A DNA stretch of 64,000 nt, from positions 2,252,819-2,316,818 of the forward strand of contig NZ_KN676113.1 in NCBI RefSeq assembly GCF_000802185.1, read 5' to 3'. The notes beneath the pieces were generated by a model. It was not told the origin of the DNA. It ran no database searches and saw only the letters and a list, made by a program, of their open reading frames with translations. This DNA comes from Belnapia sp. F-4-1 (GTDB taxonomy: Bacteria > Pseudomonadota > Alphaproteobacteria > Acetobacterales > Acetobacteraceae). Positions 54,601 through 64,000 of this stretch are shown here, in pieces. Position 1 is the first letter of the stretch. Each line of letters starts with the position of its first letter. The position numbers and the translations under genes were made by a program.

Positions 54601-55682
54601 TTCGGGACGGTCACGCCGAGCTTGCGGGCGCAGTCGACGATGCCGGCCCAGGTATCCGGCTGCAACGGCACACCGTTGGCCAGACGCTCCGCCTTCAGCC
54701 GCGCCTCGGTCTCCCCGGGCGCCAGTACCTCGCCGCCGGGCCTCGACGGCCGGCAGGACTTCACCCAGGTGACGTACTCCTCGGCCGCCTGCTTGAAAGC
54801 AGCCTCGGTGCCGAAATGCCGGGGCGAGATGTAGATCGAGAGCATGCCGTTGGCGATGCGCCCGCGCGCATCGATCGGGCCGGAGCAGCCGCCGCCGGTG
54901 AAGGCGCCGGCCAGCAGCTCGCACATGAAGGCAAGACCGGAGCCCTTGTGCTCGCCGAAGGCGCGGATGGCGCCGAGCCCGCCCGCCGGGTTGCGCGGCC
55001 CGACCGGAGGATAGTCGCCATAGAGCGTGTGCGGGTCGCCCGAAAGGGTGCCGTCCGGCTCGATCAGCGCATCCGGCGGCAACGGCTTGCCGCCATTGGA
55101 GGCGACGAGGACCTTGCCCTCGGCGACATGCGAGGTGGCGAAGTCGAGCACCACCGGCGGGTCCGTCGGGACGCCGACCGAAAAGGGCGCGGTCGAGAAG
55201 CGCCGCTCCGTACCGCCGAAGGGGGCGACGAGCACGCTGCCCGCCACGTTGACGAAATGGATGGAGATCAGCCCGGCGGCCAGCGCCTGTTCCGCATAGG
55301 CGCCGATCCGCCCGACATGCCCGGCATTGCGCAGCGCGATGATGGCGGTGCCGTGCTGCTGCGCCCGCTCGATGCCCATGGCCGTCGCCTGCGGCGCGAC
55401 CGTCTGGCCGAAGCCGTAATGCCCGTCGAGCAGAGCGAAGGCGCCGCCATCGGTGACGACTTCCGCCTGCTGCCCGGCGACGACATAGCCAGCCTGCTGC
55501 CACTCGACATAGCGCGGCACGCGGGCCACGCCATGGCTGTCATGCCCGGCGAGGTTGGCGCCGAGCAGGTGCTCGGCGATGCGCTCGGCCTCGGCCGCAT
55601 CGCAGCCATTGGCGCGGAAGATATTGCCGACGAGGTCAGCGAGGGGGCGGGCGCCGATCAGCACCGGTTGGTAGTCTGCCAT
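54597..55682 (-). CDS. Malate/L-lactate dehydrogenase family oxidoreductase
   Basis: This 361-residue Ldh_2 family protein, an NAD(P)-dependent hydroxy-acid dehydrogenase with a non-Rossmann fold, shows AGHDSHGVARVPRYVEWQQA (catalytic His region), IALRNAGHVGRIGAYAEQAL, STAPFSVGVPTDPPVVLDFA, LYGDYPPVGPRNPAGGLGAI and FGEHKGSGLAFMCELLAGAF. Members reduce 2-keto acids such as malate, ureidoglycolate or sulfolactate precursors. It lies downstream of the UgpC-like importer on the same strand with a 32-bp gap, so it is likely part of that transport and utilisation operon. Confidence 0.9.
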   Translation of the reverse strand: MADYQPVLIGARPLADLVGNIFRANGCDAAEAERIAEHLLGANLAGHDSHGVARVPRYVEWQQAGYVVAGQQAEVVTDGGAFALLDGHYGFGQTVAPQATAMGIERAQQHGTAIIALRNAGHVGRIGAYAEQALAAGLISIHFVNVAGSVLVAPFGGTERRFSTAPFSVGVPTDPPVVLDFATSHVAEGKVLVASNGGKPLPPDALIEPDGTLSGDPHTLYGDYPPVGPRNPAGGLGAIRAFGEHKGSGLAFMCELLAGAFTGGGCSGPIDARGRIANGMLSIYISPRHFGTEAAFKQAAEEYVTWVKSCRPSRPGGEVLAPGETEARLKAERLANGVPLQPDTWAGIVDCARKLGVTVPN

Positions 55683-55714
55683 GGTCCGATCCTAATCCCT
55701 CCGCCTCGTCCCGG

Positions 55715-56818
55715 CTACAGCACCAGGTCCGTCTTCGGGTCGATCATGTGCATCTGGTCCATGTCGACCGCCATGGCGGCAGGCCTGCCCGGCGCCACCT
55801 CCACCGCCGGGTCGAAGCGGGCGCAGATTTCATGGCCCTCGACCCAGAAATGCAGCAGCGTCTCCATCCCCATCGGCTCGACCACCTCGGGCGCAGCCTC
55901 GAAATGGGCGATGTTCGGCCGGTGCTCGTTCGGGTGCGGCTCGGTCAGGTGCTCCGGGCGGATGCCAAAGAGCAGGTCGCGCCCGACATGAGGTGCGTAG
56001 CGCGCGGTGCGGGAAGCCGGCACCGGCAGCACGGCCCGGTCCGTCATGCGGACGACGAGGCCACCACTGGTCTCCTCCAGCCGGGCGGGAATAAAATTCA
56101 TCGACGGACTGCCGATGAAGCCGGCGACGAAGCGCGTCTTCGGGTGGTGGTAGAGCTCCTGCGGCGGGCCGACCTGTTCGATCTTGCCGTGGTTCATTAC
56201 CACCACCCGGTCGGCGAGCGTCATCGCCTCGACCTGGTCGTGGGTGACATAGACGGTGGTGGTGCGGACGGTCTGGTGGACCTTCTTGATCTCGGTCCGC
56301 ATCTGCACGCGCAGCTTGGCGTCGAGGTTCGACAGCGGCTCGTCGAAGAGGAACACCTTCGGGTCCCGCACGATGGCGCGGCCCATGGCGACGCGCTGCC
56401 GCTGGCCGCCGGAGAGCGCCTTCGGCTTGCGGTCCAGCAGCATGCCGATGTCGAGGATCTTCGCCGCATTCTCGACCCGGCGCTTGATCTCGCCCTTGTC
56501 GAATTTCCGCAAGGTGAGGCCGAAGGCCATGTTGTCGTAGACGGTCATGTGCGGGTAGAGCGCGTAGTTCTGGAACACCATGGCGATGTCCCGGTCGCGC
56601 GGGGGCACGTCGTTGACCACCGTACCGCCGATATCGATCTCGCCGCCCGAGATCTCCTCGAGCCCCGCGATCATCCGCAGCGTCGTCGACTTGCCGCAGC
56701 CGGAGGGGCCGACCAGTACCACGAACTCATGGTCGGCGATGTCGAGGTCGATCCCCTTCACCGCCTGGACGCCACCCTCGTATTCCTTGACGACCTTGCG
56801 CAGATGCACCTGTGCCAT
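55715..56818 (-). CDS. ABC sugar-type importer ATPase (UgpC/MsmK-like)
   Basis: This 367-residue ATPase has Walker [10 protein letters not shown] (residues 37-45), Q-loop [13 protein letters not shown], signature [15 protein letters not shown], Walker [17 protein letters not shown] and H-loop [17 protein letters not shown]-terminal TOBE-type regulatory domain follows (~240-360: [22 protein letters not shown]). It drives import of glycerol-3-phosphate, polyols or oligosaccharides in the CUT1 class together with the two permeases directly upstream. Confidence 0.9.
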   Translation of the reverse strand: MAQVHLRKVVKEYEGGVQAVKGIDLDIADHEFVVLVGPSGCGKSTTLRMIAGLEEISGGEIDIGGTVVNDVPPRDRDIAMVFQNYALYPHMTVYDNMAFGLTLRKFDKGEIKRRVENAAKILDIGMLLDRKPKALSGGQRQRVAMGRAIVRDPKVFLFDEPLSNLDAKLRVQMRTEIKKVHQTVRTTTVYVTHDQVEAMTLADRVVVMNHGKIEQVGPPQELYHHPKTRFVAGFIGSPSMNFIPARLEETSGGLVVRMTDRAVLPVPASRTARYAPHVGRDLLFGIRPEHLTEPHPNEHRPNIAHFEAAPEVVEPMGMETLLHFWVEGHEICARFDPAVEVAPGRPAAMAVDMDQMHMIDPKTDLVL

Positions 56819-56826
56819 GGCGCGGC

Positions 56827-57723
56827 TTATCCCTTCGTCGCACCGGCGGTGAGGCCGGCGATGTAGTAATCCATGAGGAAGGCGTAGACGACCACCGGCG
56901 GCAGCGCCGCCATCAGCGCGCCCGCCATGATCTGGCCCCAGGCGAAGGTATCGCCCCGGATGAGCTGCGACACGACGCCGATGGTGAGCGGCATGTGTTC
57001 CGGCGTGGTGACGAAGGCCGTCGGGTAGACGAAGGCCGCCCAGGAGACGGTGAAGGCGAAGATCGTCGCCGCGATGATGCCGGGCAGCGCCACGGGGATG
57101 AAGATCTTGGTCAGCATCTGCATCCAGCCCGCGCCGTCGATCAGCGCCGCCTCGTCCAGCTCCTTCGGGATGGAGGCGAAGTAGCCGATCATGATCCAGG
57201 TGCAGAAGGGCACCGTCAGCGTCGGGTAGATCAGGATCAGCCCCCAGATCGAGTTCAGCAGGCCGAGGCTGCCGACGATCTGGTAGAGCGGGATGAAGAG
57301 CAGCGTGTCCGGCACGAGGTAGGTGAGGAAGACGCCGGTCGCCAAGGCCTGGCTGCCCCAGAACTTCATCCGTGCCAGCGAGAAGGCCGCCAGCACCGAG
57401 ATCACCATCGAGATGGCGACGACGCAGAGGGTGATGATCACGCTGTTGACGAAGAAGCCGCGGAACAGCGGGTTGGCGATCAGCTCCTTGTAGTTCTCGA
57501 GCGTCGGCGCCCGGACGAGCCAGGGATTGCCCGAAAGGTTCGAGATCTCGGAGCTGCTCTTCAGGCTGGTGACCAGCATGTAGAAGGGCGGGGCGAGGAA
57601 GATGATCGTCGCCACGATCAGCGAGGCATAGGCCGTCCAGAGCGCCCAGCGGCGCTCCGACCGGAGGCTGCCGAGCTTCTTCCCCGTGTAGGAGGCGATG
57701 GTGTTCGCGGTGCTGGCGGACAT
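56827..57723 (-). CDS. ABC sugar-type importer permease (MalG-like)
   Basis: This 298-residue permease has six hydrophobic segments beginning with [20 protein letters not shown]. The EAA coupling motif is in [20 protein letters not shown], and the [13 protein letters not shown] segment follows. It starts at ATG 57723, which overlaps the stop of the partner permease (ATGA). As a MalG-type subunit it pairs with the MalF-type protein to form the CUT1 channel. Confidence 0.9.
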   Translation of the reverse strand: MSASTANTIASYTGKKLGSLRSERRWALWTAYASLIVATIIFLAPPFYMLVTSLKSSSEISNLSGNPWLVRAPTLENYKELIANPLFRGFFVNSVIITLCVVAISMVISVLAAFSLARMKFWGSQALATGVFLTYLVPDTLLFIPLYQIVGSLGLLNSIWGLILIYPTLTVPFCTWIMIGYFASIPKELDEAALIDGAGWMQMLTKIFIPVALPGIIAATIFAFTVSWAAFVYPTAFVTTPEHMPLTIGVVSQLIRGDTFAWGQIMAGALMAALPPVVVYAFLMDYYIAGLTAGATKG

Positions 57724-58664
57724 CACATCTGCTCCTTGTTGCGGCGGTTGATGCCGCGGAGGATGAAGTAGGCGAAGACCGCGAGCACCGGGAACATGAA
57801 GAGGCTCACGGCCGCGCCGCGCGGCAGGTTGCCGGAGAGGATGCCGACCTGGAATGCGTAGGAGGCGAAGACCTGCGTCAGGTCGCGCGGCCCGCCATTG
57901 GTCAGCACTCGGACGATGTCGTAGTTGGCGAAGGTGACGATCAGGCTGAACAGCACGGTGATGGAGATGATGTTCTGCATCATCGGCAGCGTCACGTAGC
58001 GCAGCCCCTGCCAGCCCGTGGCGCCGTCGATGGCGGCCGCCTCGTAGAGCTGGTCGGGCACCGACTTCAGCGCCGCCAGGTACATGATCATGAAGAAGGG
58101 CGAGCCGTACCAGACATTCACCAGGATGACCGAGAAGCGCGCCCACCAGGGCTCGCCCAGCCAGGGCACGGCAGGCACGGCGAAGATGTTCAGCAGCCAG
58201 TTGATGGAGGAGTAGCTCGGGTCGAACATCCACCACCAGCCGAGCGTGGACAGCGCCGGCGGTATGACCCAGGGGATGAGCAGCATGCCGCGCCACTTCC
58301 GCTGCCCCTTGGCCGGGATGTGGTGCAGCATGTGCGCCAGCCAGAATCCGATCAGCGCCTTTGCGATCACCGCCCCGACGGCGAAGATGCAGGACTGCAT
58401 GATCACCATCCAGAAGGTGTCGCTCTCGAGCAGGATCTCGAAATTGCCGAGGCCGATATTGGCCGTCATCCGGCGGTTGAGCGTCGAGAGCCACATGGCG
58501 TAGCCGGCCGGATAGACCACCAGCCCGCCGATGAGCGCGATCAGCGGCAGCGCCATCAGGAAGGCGATGGTCGATCGCTGTCTGGCGAAGCGCTGCATGG
58601 TGTTGGCGCGCCCGCTCCCGGCCGCTGCCGGTGCGCCGGCGACAAGAGTGCCGTCCGCGGCCAT
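57723..58664 (-). CDS. ABC sugar-type importer permease (MalF-like)
   Basis: This 313-residue permease starts at ATG 58664 and has TM1 at [20 protein letters not shown] and the EAA loop [20 protein letters not shown]. MalF-type proteins carry the larger periplasmic loops and contact the binding protein. A strong hairpin lies in the 61-bp gap between it and the upstream binding-protein gene, probably lowering its expression relative to the binding protein. Confidence 0.9.
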   Translation of the reverse strand: MAADGTLVAGAPAAAGSGRANTMQRFARQRSTIAFLMALPLIALIGGLVVYPAGYAMWLSTLNRRMTANIGLGNFEILLESDTFWMVIMQSCIFAVGAVIAKALIGFWLAHMLHHIPAKGQRKWRGMLLIPWVIPPALSTLGWWWMFDPSYSSINWLLNIFAVPAVPWLGEPWWARFSVILVNVWYGSPFFMIMYLAALKSVPDQLYEAAAIDGATGWQGLRYVTLPMMQNIISITVLFSLIVTFANYDIVRVLTNGGPRDLTQVFASYAFQVGILSGNLPRGAAVSLFMFPVLAVFAYFILRGINRRNKEQM

Positions 58665-58693
58665 GATCCGTTCTCCCTGAAAACAGTAAAGCA

Positions 58694-58717
58694 GGCGGGC
58701 GGCACCGGCCGCCCGCC
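58694..58717 (-). terminator. Strong hairpin between binding protein and permease genes
   Basis: GGCGGGCGGC and GCCGCCCGCC form a perfect 10-bp stem with a 4-base loop. It stands 8 bp after the binding-protein stop and ~30 bp before the permease start in the direction of transcription, and the following minus-strand sequence (TGCTTTACTGTTTTC) is T-enriched without a continuous T run. It may act as a partial terminator or as a 3' stabiliser, raising binding protein over permeases. Confidence 0.65.
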
Positions 58718-58725
58718 CGTGATCG

Positions 58726-60087
58726 TCAGCCGCCGCGGACGATCGTCGACAACTCACGCTCCAGCCAGCCGAGCGCCTGGTCCACCGAATCGCCGCCCTG
58801 GGCGACGCGGGCGATGACCTTGGTGTTCAGCGCCTGCACGTACATCTGCGCGGCGAACTCGCCGGGCGCCGGGGCGAAGGCGATGGAGGGCTTCGCCTTG
58901 TGGTGCGGCTTCAGCGGGTAGTTGTAGACCGTGCCGACCGGCGGGCCCTCGGTTTCCCAGATCTTGAAGTCGGTCATGCTCTCGAAGGGCGGGATGTCGT
59001 AGCCGCTGGTCTTGCTGGTCAGCGCTTCGGCCGAGGAGCGCTCGCCGAGGAATTCCAGCAGCGCCTTCGCCGTCTGCTTGTTGCGGCCGAAGTTCCAGAT
59101 GCCGGAGGTCCAGGGGAGGTAGGCGAGGAAGCGCCCCTCCGGCCCGGCCGGCATCGGGATGGTCCAGCACTTCTCGGCAACCTGCGGCTGGTCGCGCTTG
59201 GCCACCGCCCAAGCGGAGGGCGGGTTGAAGACGAGCGCCGACCGGCCGGAGATCAGCGCCCGGTTGTTGGAGGCATCGTCCCAGGCCCAGACGTCGTTCG
59301 GCAGCGCCTTCGAGAGCCTGACGGCATATTCGATGGCGGTGCGCAGCTTCGGGTTGTTGCGGACGGTGGGCTTGCCCTTCTCGTCCATCATCGAAGCGCC
59401 GTAGCTGGCAAAGAGCGCGCCCACCCAGTCCACCGCGTCGGAGAAGGCGCCGAGCGGCAGGCCGAAGGGGTAGCCGGCCTTGGCGCATTTCTCGGCGGCG
59501 GTGAGGAAGGTATCCCAGGTCCACTGGTCGGCGCCCGGGCCTGCCTGGCCGTTGGCCGGCCACATGGCGCGGACATCGAGGCCGGCATGCTCCTGCATCA
59601 GGTCGAAGCGGACGCAGGCCGGCTTGTTCTGGGTGCCCGAGGTCGCCGGCACGCCGCGCCAGGCGCCTTCGCGCTTCGCCAGGTACTCGGCCACCGGGTT
59701 GATCGGCCCGTATTTGGCGATCAGCCGGTTGATGACGTCATCCACCGGCTCCAACACGGAGGCGTAGGTGCCGACATCCCAGGGGGCGAGCGAGATGATA
59801 TCGTGGCCGCTCTTCGACTGCGCCTGGGCGGCGCCGGCGAGCTGGAGTTGGTTGCCCGTGGTGTTGATGAAGTCTAGCGTCACCTCGACCCGGTTCTTCT
59901 CGCTCCATTCCTTGACTAGGGCGCGCATGGCGTCGTTCCCGGTCGGGACCCAATGGTCCCAGAAGGCGACGCGGAGGCTGCCGCCCGTGCCCTGGGCATG
60001 AACCATCGGGGCGCCCAGAGCCCCCGCCGCGATCACGCCGGCACCCGAGCGCAGTGCCCCGCGCCGGGTCATTCCCTTGCCTGTCAT
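58726..60087 (-). CDS. ABC sugar-type extracellular solute-binding protein (family 1)
   Basis: This 453-residue protein has a Tat signal (MTRRGALRSGAGVIAAGALG, with TRRGA). The SBP_bac_1 fold shows VAFWDHWVPTGNDAMRALVK, KEWSEKNRVEVTLDFI and LAYLPWTSGIWNFGRNKQ. It is the first gene of the minus-strand importer operon (binding protein, MalF-like, MalG-like, ATPase, dehydrogenase, hypothetical) and determines its substrate, which I cannot read from sequence. It diverges from the stress-protein gene, with the promoter in 60088-60273. Confidence 0.9.
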   Translation of the reverse strand: MTGKGMTRRGALRSGAGVIAAGALGAPMVHAQGTGGSLRVAFWDHWVPTGNDAMRALVKEWSEKNRVEVTLDFINTTGNQLQLAGAAQAQSKSGHDIISLAPWDVGTYASVLEPVDDVINRLIAKYGPINPVAEYLAKREGAWRGVPATSGTQNKPACVRFDLMQEHAGLDVRAMWPANGQAGPGADQWTWDTFLTAAEKCAKAGYPFGLPLGAFSDAVDWVGALFASYGASMMDEKGKPTVRNNPKLRTAIEYAVRLSKALPNDVWAWDDASNNRALISGRSALVFNPPSAWAVAKRDQPQVAEKCWTIPMPAGPEGRFLAYLPWTSGIWNFGRNKQTAKALLEFLGERSSAEALTSKTSGYDIPPFESMTDFKIWETEGPPVGTVYNYPLKPHHKAKPSIAFAPAPGEFAAQMYVQALNTKVIARVAQGGDSVDQALGWLERELSTIVRGG

Positions 60088-60273
60088 TCTTGTCGTCCTT
60101 CCCCTGCGGGCGAGGGGTTATCCCGCACCATCCCTGTCGCGGACCTGTCCCGGCCCCGGGCATGACTGTGGCGCAGCCCTGCCCCGCTGACAACGGGGGG
60201 GTAATGGATGTGGCGGGAACGTGGGGCGCAGCCGGCCGTTTGGACGACAATCCGTGATATAAGGACCGTCCCG

Positions 60274-60603
60274 ATGCGTACCATCACTGGCCTGTTCGAT
60301 TCGCGCGCGGAGGCCGAGCGCGCCGTTGAGACCCTTGTGCAGCAATTCGACTACCCGCGTGACCGAATCCAGGTGCAGGCCGCCGGGGCGGACAATGCCA
60401 CCGCCGGCACGCAGGACCGGCGCAGCGAATCGCACCACGGCTTCGATCGGGGCCAGGGCGGGGGCGAGGGTATCCTCGTCTCGCTGCTCATCGAGGACGA
60501 TCAGGTAGAAAAGGCGACCCGGGCGCTCGAGACCAATGGCGGGAAGATCGCCGAGCAGGCGCCGGGCGACCAGCGGCCGGGCGCGCAAAGCCCGGATATC
60601 TGA
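60274..60603 (+). CDS. General stress protein 17M-like small protein
   Basis: This 109-residue soluble protein begins MRTITGLFDSRAEAERAVET, then LVQQFDYPRDRIQVQA, the short ferredoxin-like N-terminal unit of GSP17M-type domains. A Gly/Gln/Arg-rich low-complexity middle (ATAGTQDRRSESHHGFDRGQ) is followed by ILVSLLIEDDQVEKATRALE. ATG 60274 is supported by the domain beginning there, although the frame opens at 60208. Function is unknown; relatives are stress-linked in other bacteria. Confidence 0.75.
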   Translation: MRTITGLFDSRAEAERAVETLVQQFDYPRDRIQVQAAGADNATAGTQDRRSESHHGFDRGQGGGEGILVSLLIEDDQVEKATRALETNGGKIAEQAPGDQRPGAQSPDI

Positions 60604-60645
60604 CCCCGGCTTGCCGCCATCTCGCCCGGGGGCGAGCATGGCGGC

Positions 60646-61629
60646 ATGCAGGATCTCCCGAACTTCGCCGATATCGAGGCTGCCGCCGGCCGGTTGCGTG
60701 GCCTCGCCCTTCGTACCCCGATGCTGCGCCACCCGCTGCTCGACGAGCTGACCGGCGGCACCATCCTGGTTAAGCCGGAGCCGTTGCAACGGACCGGCAG
60801 CTTCAAGCTCCGTGGCGCGTTGAACGCTGCCCTCCAGCTGCCGCCCGAGGCGCGGTGCGGCGGCGTCGTCACCTATTCCTCGGGCAACCATGCCCAGGCG
60901 ACGGCCTGCGCGGCGCAGCTGCTCGGCATGCCTGCCGTCATAGCGATGCCGGCGGACGGTGCCGTCATCAAGCGTGAGGCGACGCGGCGCTGGGGCGCCG
61001 AGATCCAGCTCTTCGACCGGCATGACGTGGACCGCGAGGCGCTCGCTGCCCAGCTTGTGGCGGAGCGTGGCGCCACCTTCATCCCTCCCTTCGACCACCC
61101 GCATGTCATCGCCGGCCAGGGCACGCTGGCGGTGGAGCTGGTAGAGGATGCGCGGGCGGCGGACCTCGCGCTCGATGCCCTTGCCGTCTGCACCGGCGGC
61201 GGCGGGCTGGTGGCCGGCTGCGCCCTGGCGATGGAGGCGCTGGCGCCCGTCGCCGAGGTCTGGGCGGTGGAGCCGGAGGGCTGGGACGATACGCGCCGCA
61301 GCCTTGCCGCCGGAGAGCGGCTGGCGAATGACGGGCAGGGCGACGGGCTCTGCGACGCGCTGCTGGCGCCCAGGCCTGGGGCGCTGACCTTCGCCGTCAA
61401 CCGGCGGCTGCTCGCCGGCGGTCTGGTGGTGACGCCGGCCGAGGTGTTCCGCGCCATGCGCTTCGCCTTCGATCACCTGAAGATCGTCGTCGAGCCGGGC
61501 GGGGCGGTGGCGCTGGCAGCGCTCCTGGCCGGCAAGCTGGATGCACGTGGCCGGTGCTGCGGCATCGTCCTCAGCGGCGGCAATGTCGATGCGGCGGTCT
61601 TCGCCCGGGCGCTCCAGGCGGCGGCGTGA
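60646..61629 (+). CDS. Threonine/serine dehydratase (PLP, fold type II)
   Basis: This 327-residue enzyme has the PLP lysine in RTGSFKLRGALNAAL (Lys54), the SSGNHAQATACAAQLLG substrate and cofactor loop, VCTGGGGLVAGCALAMEAL (phosphate-binding Gly-rich loop) and VEPGGAVALAALLAGKL near the end. There is no ACT domain, so it is the short catabolic-type threonine dehydratase, serine racemase-like or hydroxyaspartate dehydratase-like form. The gene lies 42 bp after the stress-protein gene and overlaps the DUF1345 gene by TGATG. Confidence 0.85.
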   Translation: MQDLPNFADIEAAAGRLRGLALRTPMLRHPLLDELTGGTILVKPEPLQRTGSFKLRGALNAALQLPPEARCGGVVTYSSGNHAQATACAAQLLGMPAVIAMPADGAVIKREATRRWGAEIQLFDRHDVDREALAAQLVAERGATFIPPFDHPHVIAGQGTLAVELVEDARAADLALDALAVCTGGGGLVAGCALAMEALAPVAEVWAVEPEGWDDTRRSLAAGERLANDGQGDGLCDALLAPRPGALTFAVNRRLLAGGLVVTPAEVFRAMRFAFDHLKIVVEPGGAVALAALLAGKLDARGRCCGIVLSGGNVDAAVFARALQAAA

Positions 61630-62270
61630 TGCTGCCCTGGTTGCGCAACCGGCCGATCCTCAGGGCCGCGGCCGCACTCGGCCTGCTGGCCGGCGGCTTG
61701 GGCTGGCTGCTCGGCCTGCAGGTGCCGGGCGCGGTGCTGGCCGGCTGGTGCGTCGCGGTCCTCGCCGATGGCATCCCGACCTTCACCCTGATGCAGCGGG
61801 CGACGCCGGAGATGATCCGCCGCCGGGCCGAGGAGCTGGACGAGGGGGAGACGGCGGTGCTCTGCGCCAGCCTGGCCTCGGCCATCGCCTCGCTCGTCGC
61901 GGTCTTCTGGTACCTGGCTTCGGCCGAGGGAAAGCCGGGGCCGGAGGAGATCGGCCCGGCCCTGCTGACCATCGCCCTCTCCTGGGGCTTCGTGCACCAT
62001 CTCTTCGCGGTGCGCTATGCGCATGAGTACTGGCAGATGGGCGGGCGCGGCCTCGACTTCCCGAAGGGGCCCGAGGGCGAGGAGGAGCCGAACTTCACCG
62101 ACTTCCTCTATTTCGCCTTCACCATCGGCATGACCTTCCAGACATCCGACGTCGCGGTCAGCGCCCGGCTGATCCGGCAGCTGACGCTGATCCACGCGCT
62201 GGTCTCCTTCCTGTTCAACGCCGTCATCCTGGCGGCGGCGGTGAACCTGGCGGCGAGCCTCGTCGATTAG
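61629..62270 (+). CDS. DUF1345 family membrane protein
   Basis: This 213-residue integral membrane protein has about five hydrophobic segments (residues ~12-30, 35-50, 75-95, 110-130 and 185-210). Its DUF1345 hallmark is FTDFLYFAFTIGMTFQTSDV followed by LTLIHALVSFLFNAVILA. The family has no established role. The ATG overlaps the dehydratase stop, so it is co-translated with it; it converges with the small gene after isocitrate lyase, and the stop codons overlap. Confidence 0.85.
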   Translation: MLPWLRNRPILRAAAALGLLAGGLGWLLGLQVPGAVLAGWCVAVLADGIPTFTLMQRATPEMIRRRAEELDEGETAVLCASLASAIASLVAVFWYLASAEGKPGPEEIGPALLTIALSWGFVHHLFAVRYAHEYWQMGGRGLDFPKGPEGEEEPNFTDFLYFAFTIGMTFQTSDVAVSARLIRQLTLIHALVSFLFNAVILAAAVNLAASLVD

Positions 62271-62461
62271 ACGTGCGCCTGACGGCCGCGCTCGGAGCAG
62301 GCCCAGCCATGCTCGTGGACGAGGCCGTCATCGTAGCAGTCATCGGCCAAGGCAATTCGGCGGGGCTCCGGCTCGGCCGGGGCTTCCTCGCGCCAGGGCA
62401 TCGGCTCGGCCACCCCGCCATGGGACTGGACCAGGCCGTCGTCGTAATCGTCGTTGGACAT
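62267..62461 (-). CDS. Small acidic protein with a duplicated motif, downstream of aceA
   Basis: This 64-residue protein begins MSNDDYDDGLVQSHGG and later repeats the motif as DDCYDDGLVHEHG, so (D)YDDGLV-x2-HG occurs twice, about 37 residues apart. It is acidic with no signal peptide or membrane segment. A GAGGAAAG Shine-Dalgarno sequence precedes ATG 62461. It follows isocitrate lyase on the same strand, 59 bp after its stop and beyond a stem-loop. The family is unknown to me; the repeated His/Asp motif might bind metal or a partner protein. Confidence 0.6.
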   Translation of the reverse strand: MSNDDYDDGLVQSHGGVAEPMPWREEAPAEPEPRRIALADDCYDDGLVHEHGWACSERGRQAHV

Positions 62462-62490
62462 GGGACGCTTTCCTCTGGGTTGGGGGAGGT

Positions 62491-62514
62491 GGCCCCGCAC
62501 CGCGGCGCGGGGCC
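62491..62514 (-). terminator. Stem-loop between aceA and the small downstream gene
   Basis: GGCCCCGC and GCGGGGCC make a perfect 8-bp stem with an 8-base loop, 6 bp after the aceA stop. No T run follows on the minus strand. It may be a partial terminator or a 3' stability element separating expression of aceA and the small gene. Confidence 0.5.
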
Positions 62515-62520
62515 GGGTGC

Positions 62521-63858
<1,338 letters not shown>

Positions 63859-63892
63859 TCGTGTCTCCAGTCCATCACGTCTCGTTGGACGA

Positions 63893-63905
63893 GTGAATAA
63901 TTCAC
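63893..63905. promoter_or_regulatory. Perfect palindrome upstream of aceA
   Basis: GTGAAT-A-ATTCAC is a perfect 13-bp palindrome, 35 bp upstream of the aceA start codon. The position fits an operator for a regulator of acetate or fatty-acid metabolism. A regulator gene is often divergent from aceA in alphaproteobacteria, but the window ends before one could be seen. Confidence 0.5.
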
Positions 63906-64000
63906 ATTGCCGGGCTGAAGTTCAGCAACTAGATCGCATTGGAGGCTGCAAACCTGTCGATATTCTCACAGGGATGTGGCGAAACTTGTAAAAGGTGTGA

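Noticed and set aside
54601-55503. Upstream extension of the 53860 gene to 547 residues
   Set aside because: Arg/Ala-rich translation antisense-frame to the dehydrogenase; the TTGA overlap start at 54600 gives a normal protein.
54057-55991. Plus-strand 644-residue open frame
   Set aside because: Low-complexity Pro/Arg/Gly translation opposite the dehydrogenase gene; no motifs.
57724-58494. Extension of the MalG-like permease to 555 residues
   Set aside because: The upstream part is an out-of-frame reading of the MalF-like permease; ATG 57723 with ATGA overlap is the start.

Overview
The window is high-GC DNA with short intergenic gaps, many GTG/TTG starts and many ATGA/GTGA stop-start overlaps. 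The gene content is typical of an alphaproteobacterium: a Caulobacter-type sphingolipid gene set, several Bug/TctC-type and ABC solute-binding proteins, and an argH-lipoprotein pair. My best guess is an environmental member of the Acetobacteraceae (Roseomonas-like). This is inferred from gene content and base composition only. No rRNA, tRNA or CRISPR array was seen.

Layout. 1-2.1 kb: a 5'-truncated DHH phosphoesterase translationally coupled to a UV-damage endonuclease (uvsE). 2.1-2.9 kb: debris of a histidine kinase and possibly a cyclase. 2.8-21.8 kb: one large lipid and envelope locus. 21.9-22.5 kb: a decayed IS5-family element. 22.7-27.5 kb: an SDR, a two-component system, a DedA protein and a phospholipid N-methyltransferase-like protein. 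27.5-28.4 kb: an IS graveyard with IS630 and IS3 pieces and a frameshifted alginate-export-like fragment. 28.4-35.1 kb: a LysR regulator, an orphan oligopeptide-type binding protein, a 2-oxoglutarate/Fe(II) oxygenase, two polysaccharide-deacetylase-fold enzymes and a collapsed amidase. 35.3-39 kb: a GT39-type glycosyltransferase, an AT-rich island and another dead IS5-family copy. 39-48.5 kb: a zinc alcohol dehydrogenase, an LLM-type flavin monooxygenase, a dead Bug protein and a complete Opp/Dpp-type ABC importer. 48.6-50.5 kb: a 485-bp internally deleted IS5-type element abutting an intact IS1182-family element. 50.7-62.3 kb: a lipoprotein, argH, tlpA-like, a Bug protein, a malate/lactate dehydrogenase, a sugar-type ABC importer, a stress protein, a serine/threonine dehydratase and a DUF1345 protein. 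62.3-63.9 kb: isocitrate lyase with a tiny downstream gene.

The most interesting system is the 2.8-21.8 kb locus. It holds serine palmitoyltransferase, a dedicated acyl carrier protein, a fatty-acyl-AMP/ACP ligase, a ceramide reductase-type epimerase and a GNAT-fold protein resembling the bacterial ceramide synthase, so it should make ceramide. Beside these sit a lipid kinase, a Tam41-like cytidylyltransferase and a CDP-alcohol phosphotransferase in one overlapping operon. That set would be expected to turn a lipid alcohol into lipid phosphate, then CDP-lipid, then a phospholipid; here the lipid is plausibly ceramide. An LptF/LptG pair, a flippase, a TagB/TagF-like polymerase, a GT4 glycosyltransferase and two nucleotidyltransferases suggest headgroup elaboration and export. 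I propose a self-contained pathway that makes, decorates and exports anionic sphingolipids.
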